Shown here: one piece after another, positions 22,390-30,425 of the stretch
How the letters are laid out: each line of letters opens with the position of its first letter
Position numbering within the stretch: position 1 is the first letter of the stretch
Assembly: GCA_025060555.1 (NCBI GenBank)
Contig: JANXBC010000004.1
Coordinates: forward strand, 1 to 30,762
Reading direction: 5' to 3'
DNA length: 30,762 nt
From: Candidatus Bipolaricaulota bacterium
Lineage (GTDB): Bacteria; Bipolaricaulota; Bipolaricaulia; Bipolaricaulales; Bipolaricaulaceae
The notes under the pieces: generated by a model
Databases searched by the model: none
The model's input: the letters and a program-made list of their open reading frames with translations, nothing else
What the model was told of the DNA's origin: nothing
Made by a program: the position numbers and the translations under genes

Positions 22390-23772
22390 ATGTGGGACCT
22401 GCGGGAGGCGGCAGAAATCCTGGAAGCCGAACTCCTTCGCGCAAAAGCTCCGTATCAGGTACGAGGTGCATGTGCCGACTCCCGCCGCATTCAACCCGGT
22501 GAGCTTTTCGTCGCTCTTTCCGGGCAAAAACACGATGGACACGATTTTTTAGGCCAAGCATTTGCGAGAGGTGCAGTGGGGGCCCTCGTCTCCCGCGACC
22601 CTGGTGTCGGCCATAACCTTCTGCTTGTCCCCGACGTCAAAAAGGCCCTGTGGGAGTTGGCCCGTTGGCGACGGGAGGCCTTGGAGTTCATCGCTGTAGG
22701 TGTGACCGGCTCCTTCGGCAAGACCACGGCCAAAGAGCTCTTGGCCGCAGCCCTCTCCACCGCTTACGCGGTTTACCGCGCCCCAGAGAGCTACAACACG
22801 GAGATCGGCGTTCCCCTGAGCATCCTCTCCGTGCCCGCCAACACAGAGGTGGCGGTGTTCGAGCTCGCGGAGTCCGACCCTGTGGAATTGCGCAAACTGT
22901 GTGAGCTTTTACAGCCGTGGGCCGGGATGATCACCGCCGTTGGCCCGGCTCACCTGGCCCTCTTGGGCACAGTGGAGAAAGCTGCGGAGGCTGTGTGGAT
23001 CTTGGCGGAGTTTTTGCCGGAGGAGGGGGTGCTGGCCCTGGCGTGGGATTTCCCGGAGCTGCGGGCCCGTGTGGAACGCTGTGATGGATTTTGTCTCCGC
23101 TTTGGCCACACACAGGAAGCAGATTTCTTTCCTCGGGAGATCGCGGACGACGATCCGCAAGGGATTAGGTTCGTGGCAGAAACCCCAGCAGGAAGCGTTC
23201 CCGTGAAGCTTCGCCTCCTGGGCGCACATCGAGCCGTACTCGCCTGCGGAGCTCTCGCCCTGGCGTGGGGTTTGGGTATCCCCGGAAAAGTCGCGGCTCA
23301 AGCCATGGCGGAAGTCCCGCCCCTTCCACACCGTTTGGAATTACGCCCGGCCCCGTTTGGCTGGATCCTCGATGACTGCTTTAATGCCAATCCTGTTTCG
23401 ATGCAGGCTGCGTTGCGTACCCTCGTGCGCCTGCGGCTTCCCGTGCGGGTTCGCGCTGCTCTCCTTGGCGATATGCTGGAGTTAGGCCCGGAAGAGGCCC
23501 TTTTCCATCGCGCCGTGGCTGAGGCCGCTCGCCGATTGGGTGTGGATTTACTTTTTGCCTTTGGACCACGCATGAGCGCCGCGTTTTCCGCGTTCGGAGG
23601 CCCAGGATTTGCCGAGCCAGAGGATCTCGACAAGCTTGTTTCCGCCGTGCGCGAAGCCCTCGGCTCCGGGCCCGCTCTCCTTTTAGTCAAGGGCTCCCGC
23701 GGGCTTTTCCTGGAGCGAGTGGTAGAGGGGCTTTCGCATGGCCAAGAACAGGCCAGCCCTGAGAAAACCTAA
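22390..23772 (+). CDS. murF: UDP-MurNAc-tripeptide-D-Ala-D-Ala ligase
   Basis: Adds D-Ala-D-Ala to complete the peptidoglycan pentapeptide precursor. The 460-aa protein shows the N-terminal domain (ADSRRIQPGELFVALSGQKHDGHDF), P-loop GVTGSFGKTTAKELLA, APESYNTEIGVPLSIL, AVGPAHLALLGTVEKAAEA, the substrate-domain motif LDDCFNANPVSMQAAL and LGDMLELGPEEALFH. The MurF-specific YNTEIGVPL and DCFNANP distinguish it from murE, which lies about 8 kb upstream on the same strand. ATG 22390 comes one base after the stop of the S55 peptidase gene, so the two are coupled. Confidence 0.95.
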   Translation: MWDLREAAEILEAELLRAKAPYQVRGACADSRRIQPGELFVALSGQKHDGHDFLGQAFARGAVGALVSRDPGVGHNLLLVPDVKKALWELARWRREALEFIAVGVTGSFGKTTAKELLAAALSTAYAVYRAPESYNTEIGVPLSILSVPANTEVAVFELAESDPVELRKLCELLQPWAGMITAVGPAHLALLGTVEKAAEAVWILAEFLPEEGVLALAWDFPELRARVERCDGFCLRFGHTQEADFFPREIADDDPQGIRFVAETPAGSVPVKLRLLGAHRAVLACGALALAWGLGIPGKVAAQAMAEVPPLPHRLELRPAPFGWILDDCFNANPVSMQAALRTLVRLRLPVRVRAALLGDMLELGPEEALFHRAVAEAARRLGVDLLFAFGPRMSAAFSAFGGPGFAEPEDLDKLVSAVREALGSGPALLLVKGSRGLFLERVVEGLSHGQEQASPEKT

Positions 23773-23932
23773 GAAAGCAAAGGGAATGGTGTAGGGGAAA
23801 GAGTATCCACCCGGGTTGGTTTGACGGCCCGCCTTAAATTCGCTCCCCCGCTTTCCCCGTACTTACATGGAAGCTAAGAGCTCCGCATACCACTTACTGC
23901 CAAAGCCCATACCACGCCTTCAAAAAGAGGTC

Positions 23933-24631
23933 CTACAACCCAAAGGTGCGGAAAACGAGCACCAAAAGTGGGGCAAAAACCAGGGCTGGTATGAAGTTCG
24001 CCGGTTTGAGGTCGCGCAGTTTCAGGAGGCCTAAGCCGATGGCGAGGACGATTGCTCCCCCGGCTGCAGTTAGCTCCAGCACAATTGGGTGTGTCGGTTC
24101 AAACCCCGAAAGCCGCGCGGCCAGGAAGTGGGCGGTGAGGGTGAGCCCTCCCTGATACACCAGGATCACGAGGAGGGAGAGGAGGACACCTGGGCCAAGG
24201 GTGGCGGCGAGGGCCATGGCGGAGATCCCGTCCAAAATGGCCTTGGCTCCCAGGATGGACCAATCGCCGAACAGACCATCTTGGATGGCTCCGACCAAGG
24301 TCATCGGGCCGATACAAAAAAGCAAGCTCGCGGTGAGGAATCCTTGGGCAACAGGCCTTCCGCGGAAGAGGACTTCCACGCGGGCGCTCCCCCACTCCAA
24401 AAAGGCGGAAATTTTCAGGGCTTCGCCTACAGCCCCACCCAAAATGACGGAGAGAAGGAGAATGAGGACGTTTTGGGTCTTGAGGGCCATTTGGGCACCG
24501 AGGACGAGGGTGGCGAGTCCTACGCCGGCGGTTGCTGCCTCCCGCACCCGCGCGGGGAAGCGCTCACCCAAAGCCCAGCCTAGGCTCCCCCCAAGGAGCA
24601 CGGTCCCCATGTTTATCCATGTCCCCACCAT
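23933..24631 (-). CDS. DUF554 family membrane protein
   Basis: A 232-aa integral membrane protein with about seven hydrophobic segments. Features typical of DUF554 include the N-terminal GTWINMGTVLLGGSLGWALG, FLTASLLFCIGPMTLVGAIQDG and ILDGISAMALAATLGPGVLLS, plus VLELTAAGGAIVLAIGLGLL near the end. Function of the family is unknown, although transport has been suggested. ATG 24631 matches the usual family start; the frame is open further upstream across the mscL promoter. Convergent with murF (160 nt of sequence at 23773-23932 with no recognisable signal) and divergent from mscL. Confidence 0.88.
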   Translation of the reverse strand: MVGTWINMGTVLLGGSLGWALGERFPARVREAATAGVGLATLVLGAQMALKTQNVLILLLSVILGGAVGEALKISAFLEWGSARVEVLFRGRPVAQGFLTASLLFCIGPMTLVGAIQDGLFGDWSILGAKAILDGISAMALAATLGPGVLLSLLVILVYQGGLTLTAHFLAARLSGFEPTHPIVLELTAAGGAIVLAIGLGLLKLRDLKPANFIPALVFAPLLVLVFRTFGL

Positions 24632-24653
24632 ACCCGCGAATAGTAGCGCAGCG

Positions 24654-24684
24654 TTGGCCGGGAAGCTCCTTCCCCCTCTACAAT
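24654..24684 (+). promoter_or_regulatory. Candidate promoter for mscL
   Basis: -10 TACAAT (24679-24684) is good; the best -35, TTGGCC (24654-24659), has a long 19-nt spacer. The predicted leader of about 14 nt holds TTAAAGGAGG. Confidence 0.4.
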
Positions 24685-24704
24685 GGCAATTTAAAGGAGG
24701 TAAC

Positions 24705-25145
24705 ATGAAACGGTTTTTCCAGGACTTTCGGGACTTTATTTCGCGGGGAAATTTGGTGGAGATCGCCGTGGCCTTTGTCCTGGGCGCGGCGTTCGGCGCG
24801 GTGGTCAATTCCTTCATCTTCGACGTTGTGATGCCGCCGATCGGCAAACTCGTGGGCAACGTGGACTTCTCTAATCTATTTGTGGTCCTTGGGCCGGAGA
24901 AGTACCCCTCAGCGGAGGCCGCTCGCCAGGCCGGCGCCCCAGCCATTTACTACGGCCGGTTCATCAATAACTTCGTGAACTTCCTCGTCATCGCCCTCGT
25001 GATGTTTCTTTTGGTGCGGATGGTTATAAGGCTACGGAAACCCAAGGAAGCAGGAGCTCCTACGACGAAGGAATGCCCCTATTGCAAAACCCAAATCCCT
25101 GTGGGTGCTGTGCGCTGTCCCCACTGTACATCTTCTTTGGTTTAG
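24705..25145 (+). CDS. mscL: Large-conductance mechanosensitive channel with C-terminal zinc ribbon
   Basis: Homopentameric inner-membrane channel that opens under hypo-osmotic tension. The 146-aa protein has the amphipathic N-terminus (FFQDFRDFISRGNLVEIAVAF), TM1 with pore-lining glycines (VLGAAFGAVVNSFIFDVVMPP, about residues 24-44), a short periplasmic loop and TM2 (FVNFLVIALVMFLLVRMVI). A zinc-ribbon tail CPYC...CPHC (about residues 125-142) is found in a subset of MscL proteins. ATG 24705 follows AAAGGAGG. It converges on the ACT gene with a 4-nt overlap. Confidence 0.94.
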   Translation: MKRFFQDFRDFISRGNLVEIAVAFVLGAAFGAVVNSFIFDVVMPPIGKLVGNVDFSNLFVVLGPEKYPSAEAARQAGAPAIYYGRFINNFVNFLVIALVMFLLVRMVIRLRKPKEAGAPTTKECPYCKTQIPVGAVRCPHCTSSLV

Positions 25146-25546
25146 CGCTCCCGCAGAAGAAGGACAGCTTTGCCGTTGTGGGTGCAGGAAAACACCACAA
25201 GCGTATGGGAGGTATCTTCGGCCGCAGAGGCGTAGAGATACCGAATATCTAAACCTTGGCGAGCCAAAGCCTCCGTGACGCGGCGGAGAAACCCTGGACG
25301 ATTCGGAAGCTCCACAAGAACGACATCCCGTTCCTCCGTGGGAAACTCCGCCTCCCGTAAGCTTTCCAAGGCGTAATGGTGGGCATCCACAACAAGGTGT
25401 AACTCCGCTTCTTCACCCACGACGAAGACGGCGGTAGCCAGGATATTGATGCCCTGAGTGGACAAAAGTTTGGCGATATCTGCAAAAAGTCCGACACGGT
25501 TCGCAGTACGTACCACCAATTCTTTGCCTATTGTCGCCGGTCGCAC
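25142..25546 (-). CDS. Tandem ACT-domain protein
   Basis: A 134-aa protein made of two ACT domains: residues about 9-67 (LVVRTANRVGLFADIAKLLSTQGINI) and about 74-130 (VVLVELPNRPGFLRRVTEALARQGLDI). The G-F/L turn before each helix is the usual amino-acid-binding site. There is no catalytic domain, so it is probably an amino-acid-responsive regulatory protein; ligand unknown. The start is GTG 25546 with no clear ribosome-binding site; a TAAACT sits 7 nt upstream but lacks a matching -35. Divergent from metG, convergent and overlapping with mscL. Confidence 0.85.
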   Translation of the reverse strand: MRPATIGKELVVRTANRVGLFADIAKLLSTQGINILATAVFVVGEEAELHLVVDAHHYALESLREAEFPTEERDVVLVELPNRPGFLRRVTEALARQGLDIRYLYASAAEDTSHTLVVFSCTHNGKAVLLLRER

Positions 25547-25562
25547 AGCCCGTAGTTTACCG

Positions 25563-25590
25563 TAGTCAAGTGTTCCCTGTTCGCTATAAT
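25563..25590 (+). promoter_or_regulatory. Promoter for the metG-rplU-rpmA-obgE cluster
   Basis: -35 TAGTCA (25563-25568), 16-nt spacer, perfect -10 TATAAT (25585-25590). The predicted leader is about 15 nt and contains GGAGGGG before the GTG at 25612. Confidence 0.6.
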
Positions 25591-25611
25591 CGCCCCCATC
25601 GGAGGGGCGGA

Positions 25612-27576
25612 GTGCGGCCGGATGTCAAGAGAATACTGGTGTGCAGTGCCTGGCCCTACGGGTCCGGTGTCCCCCATTTGGGCAACCTCATCGGTTGCCT
25701 TCTTTCCGGTGATGCGTTTACGCGCTTCTATCGGCTAGCTAGCTATGAGGTCCTGCATGTTTCCGGGACTGATGCGCACGGAACGAAAATCGAATACGAA
25801 GCCCAGCGCCAAGGCCTGAGCCCCGCGGAGCTCGCAAGCCGCGTGCATGACGAGATCGTGCGTGTGCTGCGCGAGTTTGAGGTCGATATCGATAACTACA
25901 CGACCACCGAAAGCCCTGTGCACAAGGAGATGGTGACCGCCCTCTTTCGCGAGATGGAGCAAAACGGCTACATTTTCTCCCAAGAGGAAGAGCGGGCTTT
26001 CTGCCGGTCTTGCGGGCGGTTCTTAGCGGATAGATTCATCGTGGGGAAGTGTCCGAAATGTGCCTACCCCTATGCACAGGGCAACCAATGCGATGCTTGT
26101 GGAGCGCTTCTTGAGCCGGAGATGTTGCTTTCCCCCCGCTGTGCCTTCTGCAATTCCCCCGAAGTGATTCGGAAGCCCACGCGCCATTGGTATTTAGATT
26201 TGCAAAAGCTCAGTCCAAAGCTCCTCGCATATGTGCGCAGTCGGGATTTCCAGGGGAACGTTAAGCTCTTTACGGAGCGGATGATCGAGGAGGGCCTGCG
26301 GCCCCGCGCTGTCACACGCGATATCGCCTGGGGTATCCCCGCTCCGTTCCGCGGTGCCGAGGGGAAGGTGATTTACGTCTGGGCCGAAGCTGTTTTGGGG
26401 TATCTCTCCGCGACGGTGGAATATTTCCGCGCGCAAGGGGAAGAAGAGCGCTGGAAGGATTTTTGGTATGGAGACGAGGTTTGGCAGATCTACACCCAAG
26501 GAAAAGATAATATCCCCTTCCACACCGTGATCCTTCCCGCTCTTCTTTTGGCCACCGGTCGGCCCTTCCATCTCCCTGATCAGATTTCCGCAACCGAATA
26601 CCTGAGTTGGGAGGGTGGGGAACAATTCTCAAAAACCCGGCGGATCGGTGTGTTCGCCGACGAAGCGTTGGGGCTTCTGCCCGCGGTGTATTGGCGGTTT
26701 TACCTCTTTTATAACCGGCCGGAGACGAAGGACGCGGAGTTCTCTTGGGTGGAGTTCGACAAAGCTGTCAACGCTGTTTTGGTTGACAACATCGGGAACT
26801 TCGTGCACCGGGTACTTTCCTTTGTCTGGACTAGGCTTGAGGGCGTTGTCCCGGATCATCCCACAGCGCCTGCTGTGCAAGAGGCGATCAGGGAGGCCCT
26901 GGAGGAGGTATGGGGGGCAATCACTGCCGGACAACTCGCCCCAGCCGTGCGAGCGGTGGCGAAACTCGCGGATTTCGCTAATCGTTTCTTCCAAAGCCGC
27001 GCGCCCTGGGCCACAGGCGACGAGGAAGCCATAGCTTCAGGGGTGCACCTCGTGAAAGCGTTGGCCATCCTCTTGGACCCCTTTGTGCCCATGTTCTCGC
27101 GGGAGATCTACAGCCTTTTGGGGCTTGCCCAGCCGAAGCTCTCGGAGGTGGAGAGGGGTTGTGCTGGCGTGCGCCTCACCGCCCAGCCCCGTCCGCTTTT
27201 GGCCCATGTGGATGTAGAGGAAGTCAAACGGAGGTACGCGATGATGAAGGAAGAGGGGTTGATCTCAATCGAGGAGTTTCAACGCGTCGATCTTCGGGTG
27301 GCGCGCATTGTGCATGCGGAAGAGATCCCTGGTGCCGACAAACTTCTCAAGCTCGTCCTCGATATCGGGGATCGTCAGGTCCAGGTAGTAGCAGGGATCC
27401 GCAAGCACTACAAGCCTGAGGAGCTGCGGGGGAAGCTCGTGGCCATGGTGGCCAATCTCAAGCCCGCGACAATCCGGGGCATCCGCTCGGAGGGTATGAT
27501 CCTCGCCGCCTCTGACGGTATATTGGCCCTGATCGGTCCAGATCGTGAGGTAGAACCTGGCGCGCGCATTCGGTAG
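25612..27576 (+). CDS. metG: Methionyl-tRNA synthetase with C-terminal tRNA-binding domain
   Basis: Charges tRNA-Met and initiator tRNA. In the 654-aa protein the HIGH-type motif is PHLGN (residues about 21-25). The zinc insertion has four CxxC knuckles (CRSC, CPKC, CDAC, CAFC), the two-zinc form shared with E. coli and archaeal enzymes. The KMSKS-type loop reads EQFSKTRR. The C-terminal 110 residues (IEEFQRVDLRVARIVHAEEI onward, VVAGIRKHYKPEEL) are an EMAP-II/Trbp111-like tRNA-binding domain. GTG 25612 is chosen because GGAGGGG precedes it and the promoter ends just upstream; the frame is open further 5' but that part overlaps the promoter. It probably leads the ribosomal-protein cluster downstream. 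Confidence 0.95.
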   Translation: MRPDVKRILVCSAWPYGSGVPHLGNLIGCLLSGDAFTRFYRLASYEVLHVSGTDAHGTKIEYEAQRQGLSPAELASRVHDEIVRVLREFEVDIDNYTTTESPVHKEMVTALFREMEQNGYIFSQEEERAFCRSCGRFLADRFIVGKCPKCAYPYAQGNQCDACGALLEPEMLLSPRCAFCNSPEVIRKPTRHWYLDLQKLSPKLLAYVRSRDFQGNVKLFTERMIEEGLRPRAVTRDIAWGIPAPFRGAEGKVIYVWAEAVLGYLSATVEYFRAQGEEERWKDFWYGDEVWQIYTQGKDNIPFHTVILPALLLATGRPFHLPDQISATEYLSWEGGEQFSKTRRIGVFADEALGLLPAVYWRFYLFYNRPETKDAEFSWVEFDKAVNAVLVDNIGNFVHRVLSFVWTRLEGVVPDHPTAPAVQEAIREALEEVWGAITAGQLAPAVRAVAKLADFANRFFQSRAPWATGDEEAIASGVHLVKALAILLDPFVPMFSREIYSLLGLAQPKLSEVERGCAGVRLTAQPRPLLAHVDVEEVKRRYAMMKEEGLISIEEFQRVDLRVARIVHAEEIPGADKLLKLVLDIGDRQVQVVAGIRKHYKPEELRGKLVAMVANLKPATIRGIRSEGMILAASDGILALIGPDREVEPGARIR

Positions 27577-27608
27577 GATTGGGGTGTTAACCCAGCGAGG
27601 TGGCAAAC

Positions 27609-27935
27609 ATGTACGGTGTCGTAGAGATCGGCGGCAAACAATATTTCGTAGAACCAGGCCTGGAACTGGTGCATGAGCTTGTGCCCGGTGTAAAAGTGGG
27701 GGAACGCATCACCTTTGATCGTGTACTTTTCCTGCGCAACGGCGAGCGGGTCGAGGTGGGGAAACCCTACCTTCCCGGGGTTCGCGTGATCGGGGAGGTT
27801 CAAGAGGTTGGGAAATTGCCGAAGGTGATCATTTTCAAGTTCATGCCGAAGAAGGGCTATCGCCGCAAGAAGGGGCACCGGCAGCCCTTCATGCGGACAA
27901 AGATCTTGTCCATCGAGTGGGAGAGCGATGGTTGA
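27609..27935 (+). CDS. rplU: 50S ribosomal protein L21
   Basis: 108-aa ribosomal protein (family 100-105). The N-terminus MYGVVEIGGKQYFVEPG and the C-terminal KFMPKKGYRRKKGHRQPF are the L21 signatures; the latter binds 23S rRNA. ATG 27609 follows GAGGTGG; the in-frame GTG at 27600 is less well placed. It overlaps the prp homologue by 8 nt. Only 32 nt separate it from metG, so no structured L21 leader is present. Confidence 0.97.
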   Translation: MYGVVEIGGKQYFVEPGLELVHELVPGVKVGERITFDRVLFLRNGERVEVGKPYLPGVRVIGEVQEVGKLPKVIIFKFMPKKGYRRKKGHRQPFMRTKILSIEWESDG

Positions 27936-28248
27936 GGTGTTGATTGAGCGGGATGACGAGGGGCGGGTGCAGGTGGTCACCCTCTATGGGGATAATTCCC
28001 CAGAGGGTTTGGCCGCTACCATGCTTGTGGAAGCTCCCATTTTGGGAATGAAACATTATCTGCATCTTGACCCCGAGGTTTCCCGGGAGGGCTCGGTCCT
28101 CCGCTTTCGTGTGGATCGGTCCGATCTTTTCTTGGACCGCGAGATCGACGCGATAATGGAGACCATGGTGCTGGGCCTGCGGGCTTTGGCCCAAGACCGC
28201 CCGGACAAGGTGGCGGTTCGCGAAGTAGGCCTCGATGTCCTCGTCTAG
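27928..28248 (+). CDS. Prp (YsxB/DUF464) homologue lacking the catalytic Cys and His
   Basis: A 106-aa protein in the invariant Prp position between rplU and rpmA. Active Prp is a cysteine protease that removes an N-terminal extension from L27 in Firmicutes and relatives. Fold similarity is visible in the N-terminal strands (EVLIERDDEGRVQVVTLYG) and the C-terminal helix and strand (IMETMVLGLRALAQDRPDKVAVREV). The GHA motif is replaced by GDN (D22), the VCA segment appears as GLAA, and no cysteine exists anywhere in the protein, so it cannot act as a cysteine protease. The neighbouring L27 has no extension to cleave. A chaperone-like or assembly role, or a vestigial gene, is inferred. Assignment to Prp rests on position, length and weak sequence similarity. 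Confidence 0.75.
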   Translation: MVEVLIERDDEGRVQVVTLYGDNSPEGLAATMLVEAPILGMKHYLHLDPEVSREGSVLRFRVDRSDLFLDREIDAIMETMVLGLRALAQDRPDKVAVREVGLDVLV

Positions 28249-28261
28249 GAGGTGAGGGAAG

Positions 28262-28522
28262 ATGGCGCACAAGGCGAGCGGCGGTTCCACCCAGAACGTC
28301 CATGATTCCCCAGGCAAGCGTCTAGGGATCAAGCGCTTCGGCGGCGAGCTTGTTTGGCCAGGTTGCATCATCGTCCGCCAGCGGGGGACCAAGTTCTATC
28401 CCGGCCGCGGGGTGAAGATGGGGCGGGACTTCACGATCTACGCCACCACTACCGGCCTTGTGGAATTTGCGGGCCGGAAGCGCATCTACGTGAATGTGAT
28501 CCCCTTGGAGGAGGGGAAGTAG
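28262..28522 (+). CDS. rpmA: 50S ribosomal protein L27
   Basis: 86-aa ribosomal protein whose N-terminus reaches the peptidyl-transferase centre. It starts MAHKASGGSTQNVHDSPGKR, like E. coli L27, with no hydrophobic leader of the type removed by Prp in Firmicutes. The core GIKRFGGELVWPGCIIVRQR and GTKFYPGRGVKMGRD is canonical. GGAGG lies about 8 nt upstream of the ATG. Translation is likely linked to that of the prp homologue, whose stop is 13 nt upstream. Confidence 0.97.
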   Translation: MAHKASGGSTQNVHDSPGKRLGIKRFGGELVWPGCIIVRQRGTKFYPGRGVKMGRDFTIYATTTGLVEFAGRKRIYVNVIPLEEGK

Positions 28523-28531
28523 GGTCGCTGC

Positions 28532-29800
28532 GTGGGGTTTGACGAGGCGGTTATCCACGTTGCGGGGGGCAGGGGTGGGGATGGGCTTATCAGCTTCCAT
28601 CGCACCCGGTATAACCCCAAAGGGTCCCCGGATGGCGGTCGAGGTGGCGACGGCGGCAACGTAATTTTGCGTGCCACTCGTTCGGTCAACACTTTTGCCC
28701 ATTTCCACACGCAAGTCCACTTCCGCGCTGAAGACGGTGCTCCAGGTGGTCCTAATAATCGCCAAGGGAAACGCGGTGAGGATTTGGTCATCCTCGTACC
28801 GGTGGGCACTATCGTGAAAGATCTCCGTTCCGGTGAGGTTTTGGCTGACCTTGTGGAGGAGGGGCAAGAAGTGGTGGTGGCGGCTGGCGGCCGCGGCGGC
28901 CGCGGGAACCGCTCTTTTGTCACCTCCGTGCGGCAAGCCCCGCGCATTCGTGAGCTGGGCGAGCCTGGCGAGGAACGCTGGGTCCGGCTCGAACTTCGGC
29001 TGCTGGCCGACGTCGGCATCATCGGGTTTCCCAATGTGGGAAAATCCTCCCTCCTCTCGCGCGTGTCGGATAAAAAACCAAAGGTCGCAGCCTATCCATT
29101 CACAACCCTCACCCCGAATCTCGGTGTAGTGGCGGTCGACGAAACGAAAAGCTTCGTCATGGCTGATCTGCCCGGGCTCATCGAAGGCGCGCATGAGGGG
29201 AAGGGACTTGGGGATAAATTCCTGCGCCACGCCATGCGCGCCAAGATCCTCTTGCATTTGGTAGATCTTGCGCGCGTCGAGGGACGTGACCCTTTGGCTG
29301 ATTATCTTGCGATCCGCAAAGAAATTGAGGCCTGGGAAGAACTTCGGGAGAAGCCGGAAGTGGTGGCAGGGAATAAGATAGATCTTCTTTCTTTCGCAGA
29401 TGTGGAACGGGAAAAGGAGAGATTCGCACAAAAAGGGATAGTTTTGCACCCCATCTCCGCTCTCACTGGCCAAGGGGTGAGAGAACTTGTGGAAATACTT
29501 TGGAAAAAGTTGCAAGAGCTTCCACCGCAAAAGGAAAAGGCTATCCCGCGCAAAAAGGTGTGGGATTTGACCCCCGGCCCACCACCCTACGAGGTGGTGG
29601 AGGAGAGTGGAAGGTGGATAGTGCGGGGCCCGGCGGTGGAGAGCCTTGTGCGCCGTCTGGACTTGTCCACACCAGATGCTCGCGCGTATCTGTGGGAGGA
29701 ATTGGCGCGGCTGGGAGTGGTGCAGACCCTGCGTCGCCGTGGGCTGCAACCAGGAAGCGTCGTGAACATCGGAGGAAAGACCCTTGAGTTTAGTGGGTAA
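28532..29800 (+). CDS. obgE: GTPase Obg/CgtA
   Basis: Essential GTPase in 50S maturation and growth control, 422 aa. The glycine-rich Obg domain (residues 1-155: GGRGGDGLISF, YNPKGSPDGGRGGDGGNV, AAGGRGGRGNRSFVTS) is followed by the G domain: P-loop GFPNVGKSSLLSRV, switch region YPFTTLTPNLGVV, G3 DLPGLIEGAHEGKGLG, G4 NKIDL and SALTGQGV. A C-terminal OCT domain spans about residues 350-422. GTG 28532 is the start that fits the family; AGGG lies 7 nt upstream. It overlaps nadD by 17 nt. Confidence 0.96.
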   Translation: MGFDEAVIHVAGGRGGDGLISFHRTRYNPKGSPDGGRGGDGGNVILRATRSVNTFAHFHTQVHFRAEDGAPGGPNNRQGKRGEDLVILVPVGTIVKDLRSGEVLADLVEEGQEVVVAAGGRGGRGNRSFVTSVRQAPRIRELGEPGEERWVRLELRLLADVGIIGFPNVGKSSLLSRVSDKKPKVAAYPFTTLTPNLGVVAVDETKSFVMADLPGLIEGAHEGKGLGDKFLRHAMRAKILLHLVDLARVEGRDPLADYLAIRKEIEAWEELREKPEVVAGNKIDLLSFADVEREKERFAQKGIVLHPISALTGQGVRELVEILWKKLQELPPQKEKAIPRKKVWDLTPGPPPYEVVEESGRWIVRGPAVESLVRRLDLSTPDARAYLWEELARLGVVQTLRRRGLQPGSVVNIGGKTLEFSG

Positions 29801-30401
29801 AGTTGGCCTTTTCGGGGGAACGTTCAATCCCATCCATGTTGGGCATTTACGGGTGGCCGAGGAAGCCCTGCGCCAATTCGGTCTACGCGAGGTCTACTTC
29901 ATCCCCACAGGACAACCGCCGCATCGAGAGGTAGCGGATGGAGTTCCCGGCGAAGTCCGCTACGAGATGGTAAAGTTAGCGATCGCTGGGCGGCCGGGAC
30001 TTTCCGTGTCCCGCGTGGAGCTCGATCGGCCTGGGCCGGCTTATACCGTGGACACCATCGTGCTTCTTCAGCGGGAGCATCCGGAGGGGGTAGCTTATAT
30101 CGTTGGGGCGGACATTTTTTCCCAAATCGAGATTTGGCATGACTGGCCTAGGCTTCTTGCCCTGTGCCCCTTCATTGTCGCGCCCCGGCCGGGTGTGGAT
30201 TTACGGGTCTTCTCCGCTCCTCCCTTTGATCGCGCTGAGATCTATTTTCTGAACATGACACCGATTGCGGTCTCCTCTTCGGAGGTGCGGCGGCGCTATC
30301 GGCTGGGACTACCCACAGTCGGTCTTGTGCCGGAGGCGGTGGATCGTTTTATCAAGGAGCGTGGCCTTTATGGCGCGCGGCGGACCCCGCCCCTAGAATA
30401 G
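29784..30401 (+). CDS. nadD: Nicotinate-nucleotide adenylyltransferase
   Basis: Transfers AMP to nicotinate mononucleotide in NAD synthesis, 205 aa. The N-terminal GLFGGTFNPIHVGHLRVAEE contains the nucleotidyltransferase (H/T)xGH motif; FIPTGQPPHR, YIVGADIFSQIEIWHDW and the C-terminal VSSSEVRRR (the SSTxIR equivalent) complete the active site. TTG 29784 is selected because GGAGGAAAGACCC precedes it; GTG 29793 is an alternative. In many bacteria nadD is followed by yqeK and rsfS; here infC comes next. Confidence 0.95.
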   Translation: MSLVGKVGLFGGTFNPIHVGHLRVAEEALRQFGLREVYFIPTGQPPHREVADGVPGEVRYEMVKLAIAGRPGLSVSRVELDRPGPAYTVDTIVLLQREHPEGVAYIVGADIFSQIEIWHDWPRLLALCPFIVAPRPGVDLRVFSAPPFDRAEIYFLNMTPIAVSSSEVRRRYRLGLPTVGLVPEAVDRFIKERGLYGARRTPPLE

Positions 30402-30407
30402 GCGGGG

Positions 30408-30425
30408 AAGGAGGGTTGGTCTATT
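30408..30425 (+). promoter_or_regulatory. Ribosome-binding site and AUU start codon of infC
   Basis: AAGGAGGG (30408-30415), 7-nt spacer TTGGTCT, ATT (30423-30425). The TTG at 30416 is out of frame with IF-3 and directly abuts the site, so it cannot be the start. Confidence 0.88.

Noticed and set aside
23738..23794. 18-codon basic ORF (MAKNRPALRKPKKAKGMV) with an upstream GAGGGG, overlapping the end of murF
   Set aside because: Too short to separate from chance and mostly within murF; worth checking only if conserved in relatives.
25500..25570. TTGACT and TAAACT on the minus strand as an ACT-gene promoter
   Set aside because: The two boxes are only 5 nt apart and neither has a partner at 16-18 nt.
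28322..29833. 503-codon minus-strand frame opposite rpmA/obgE
   Set aside because: Shadow of the Obg gene; composition is His/Pro/Ser rich with no domain.
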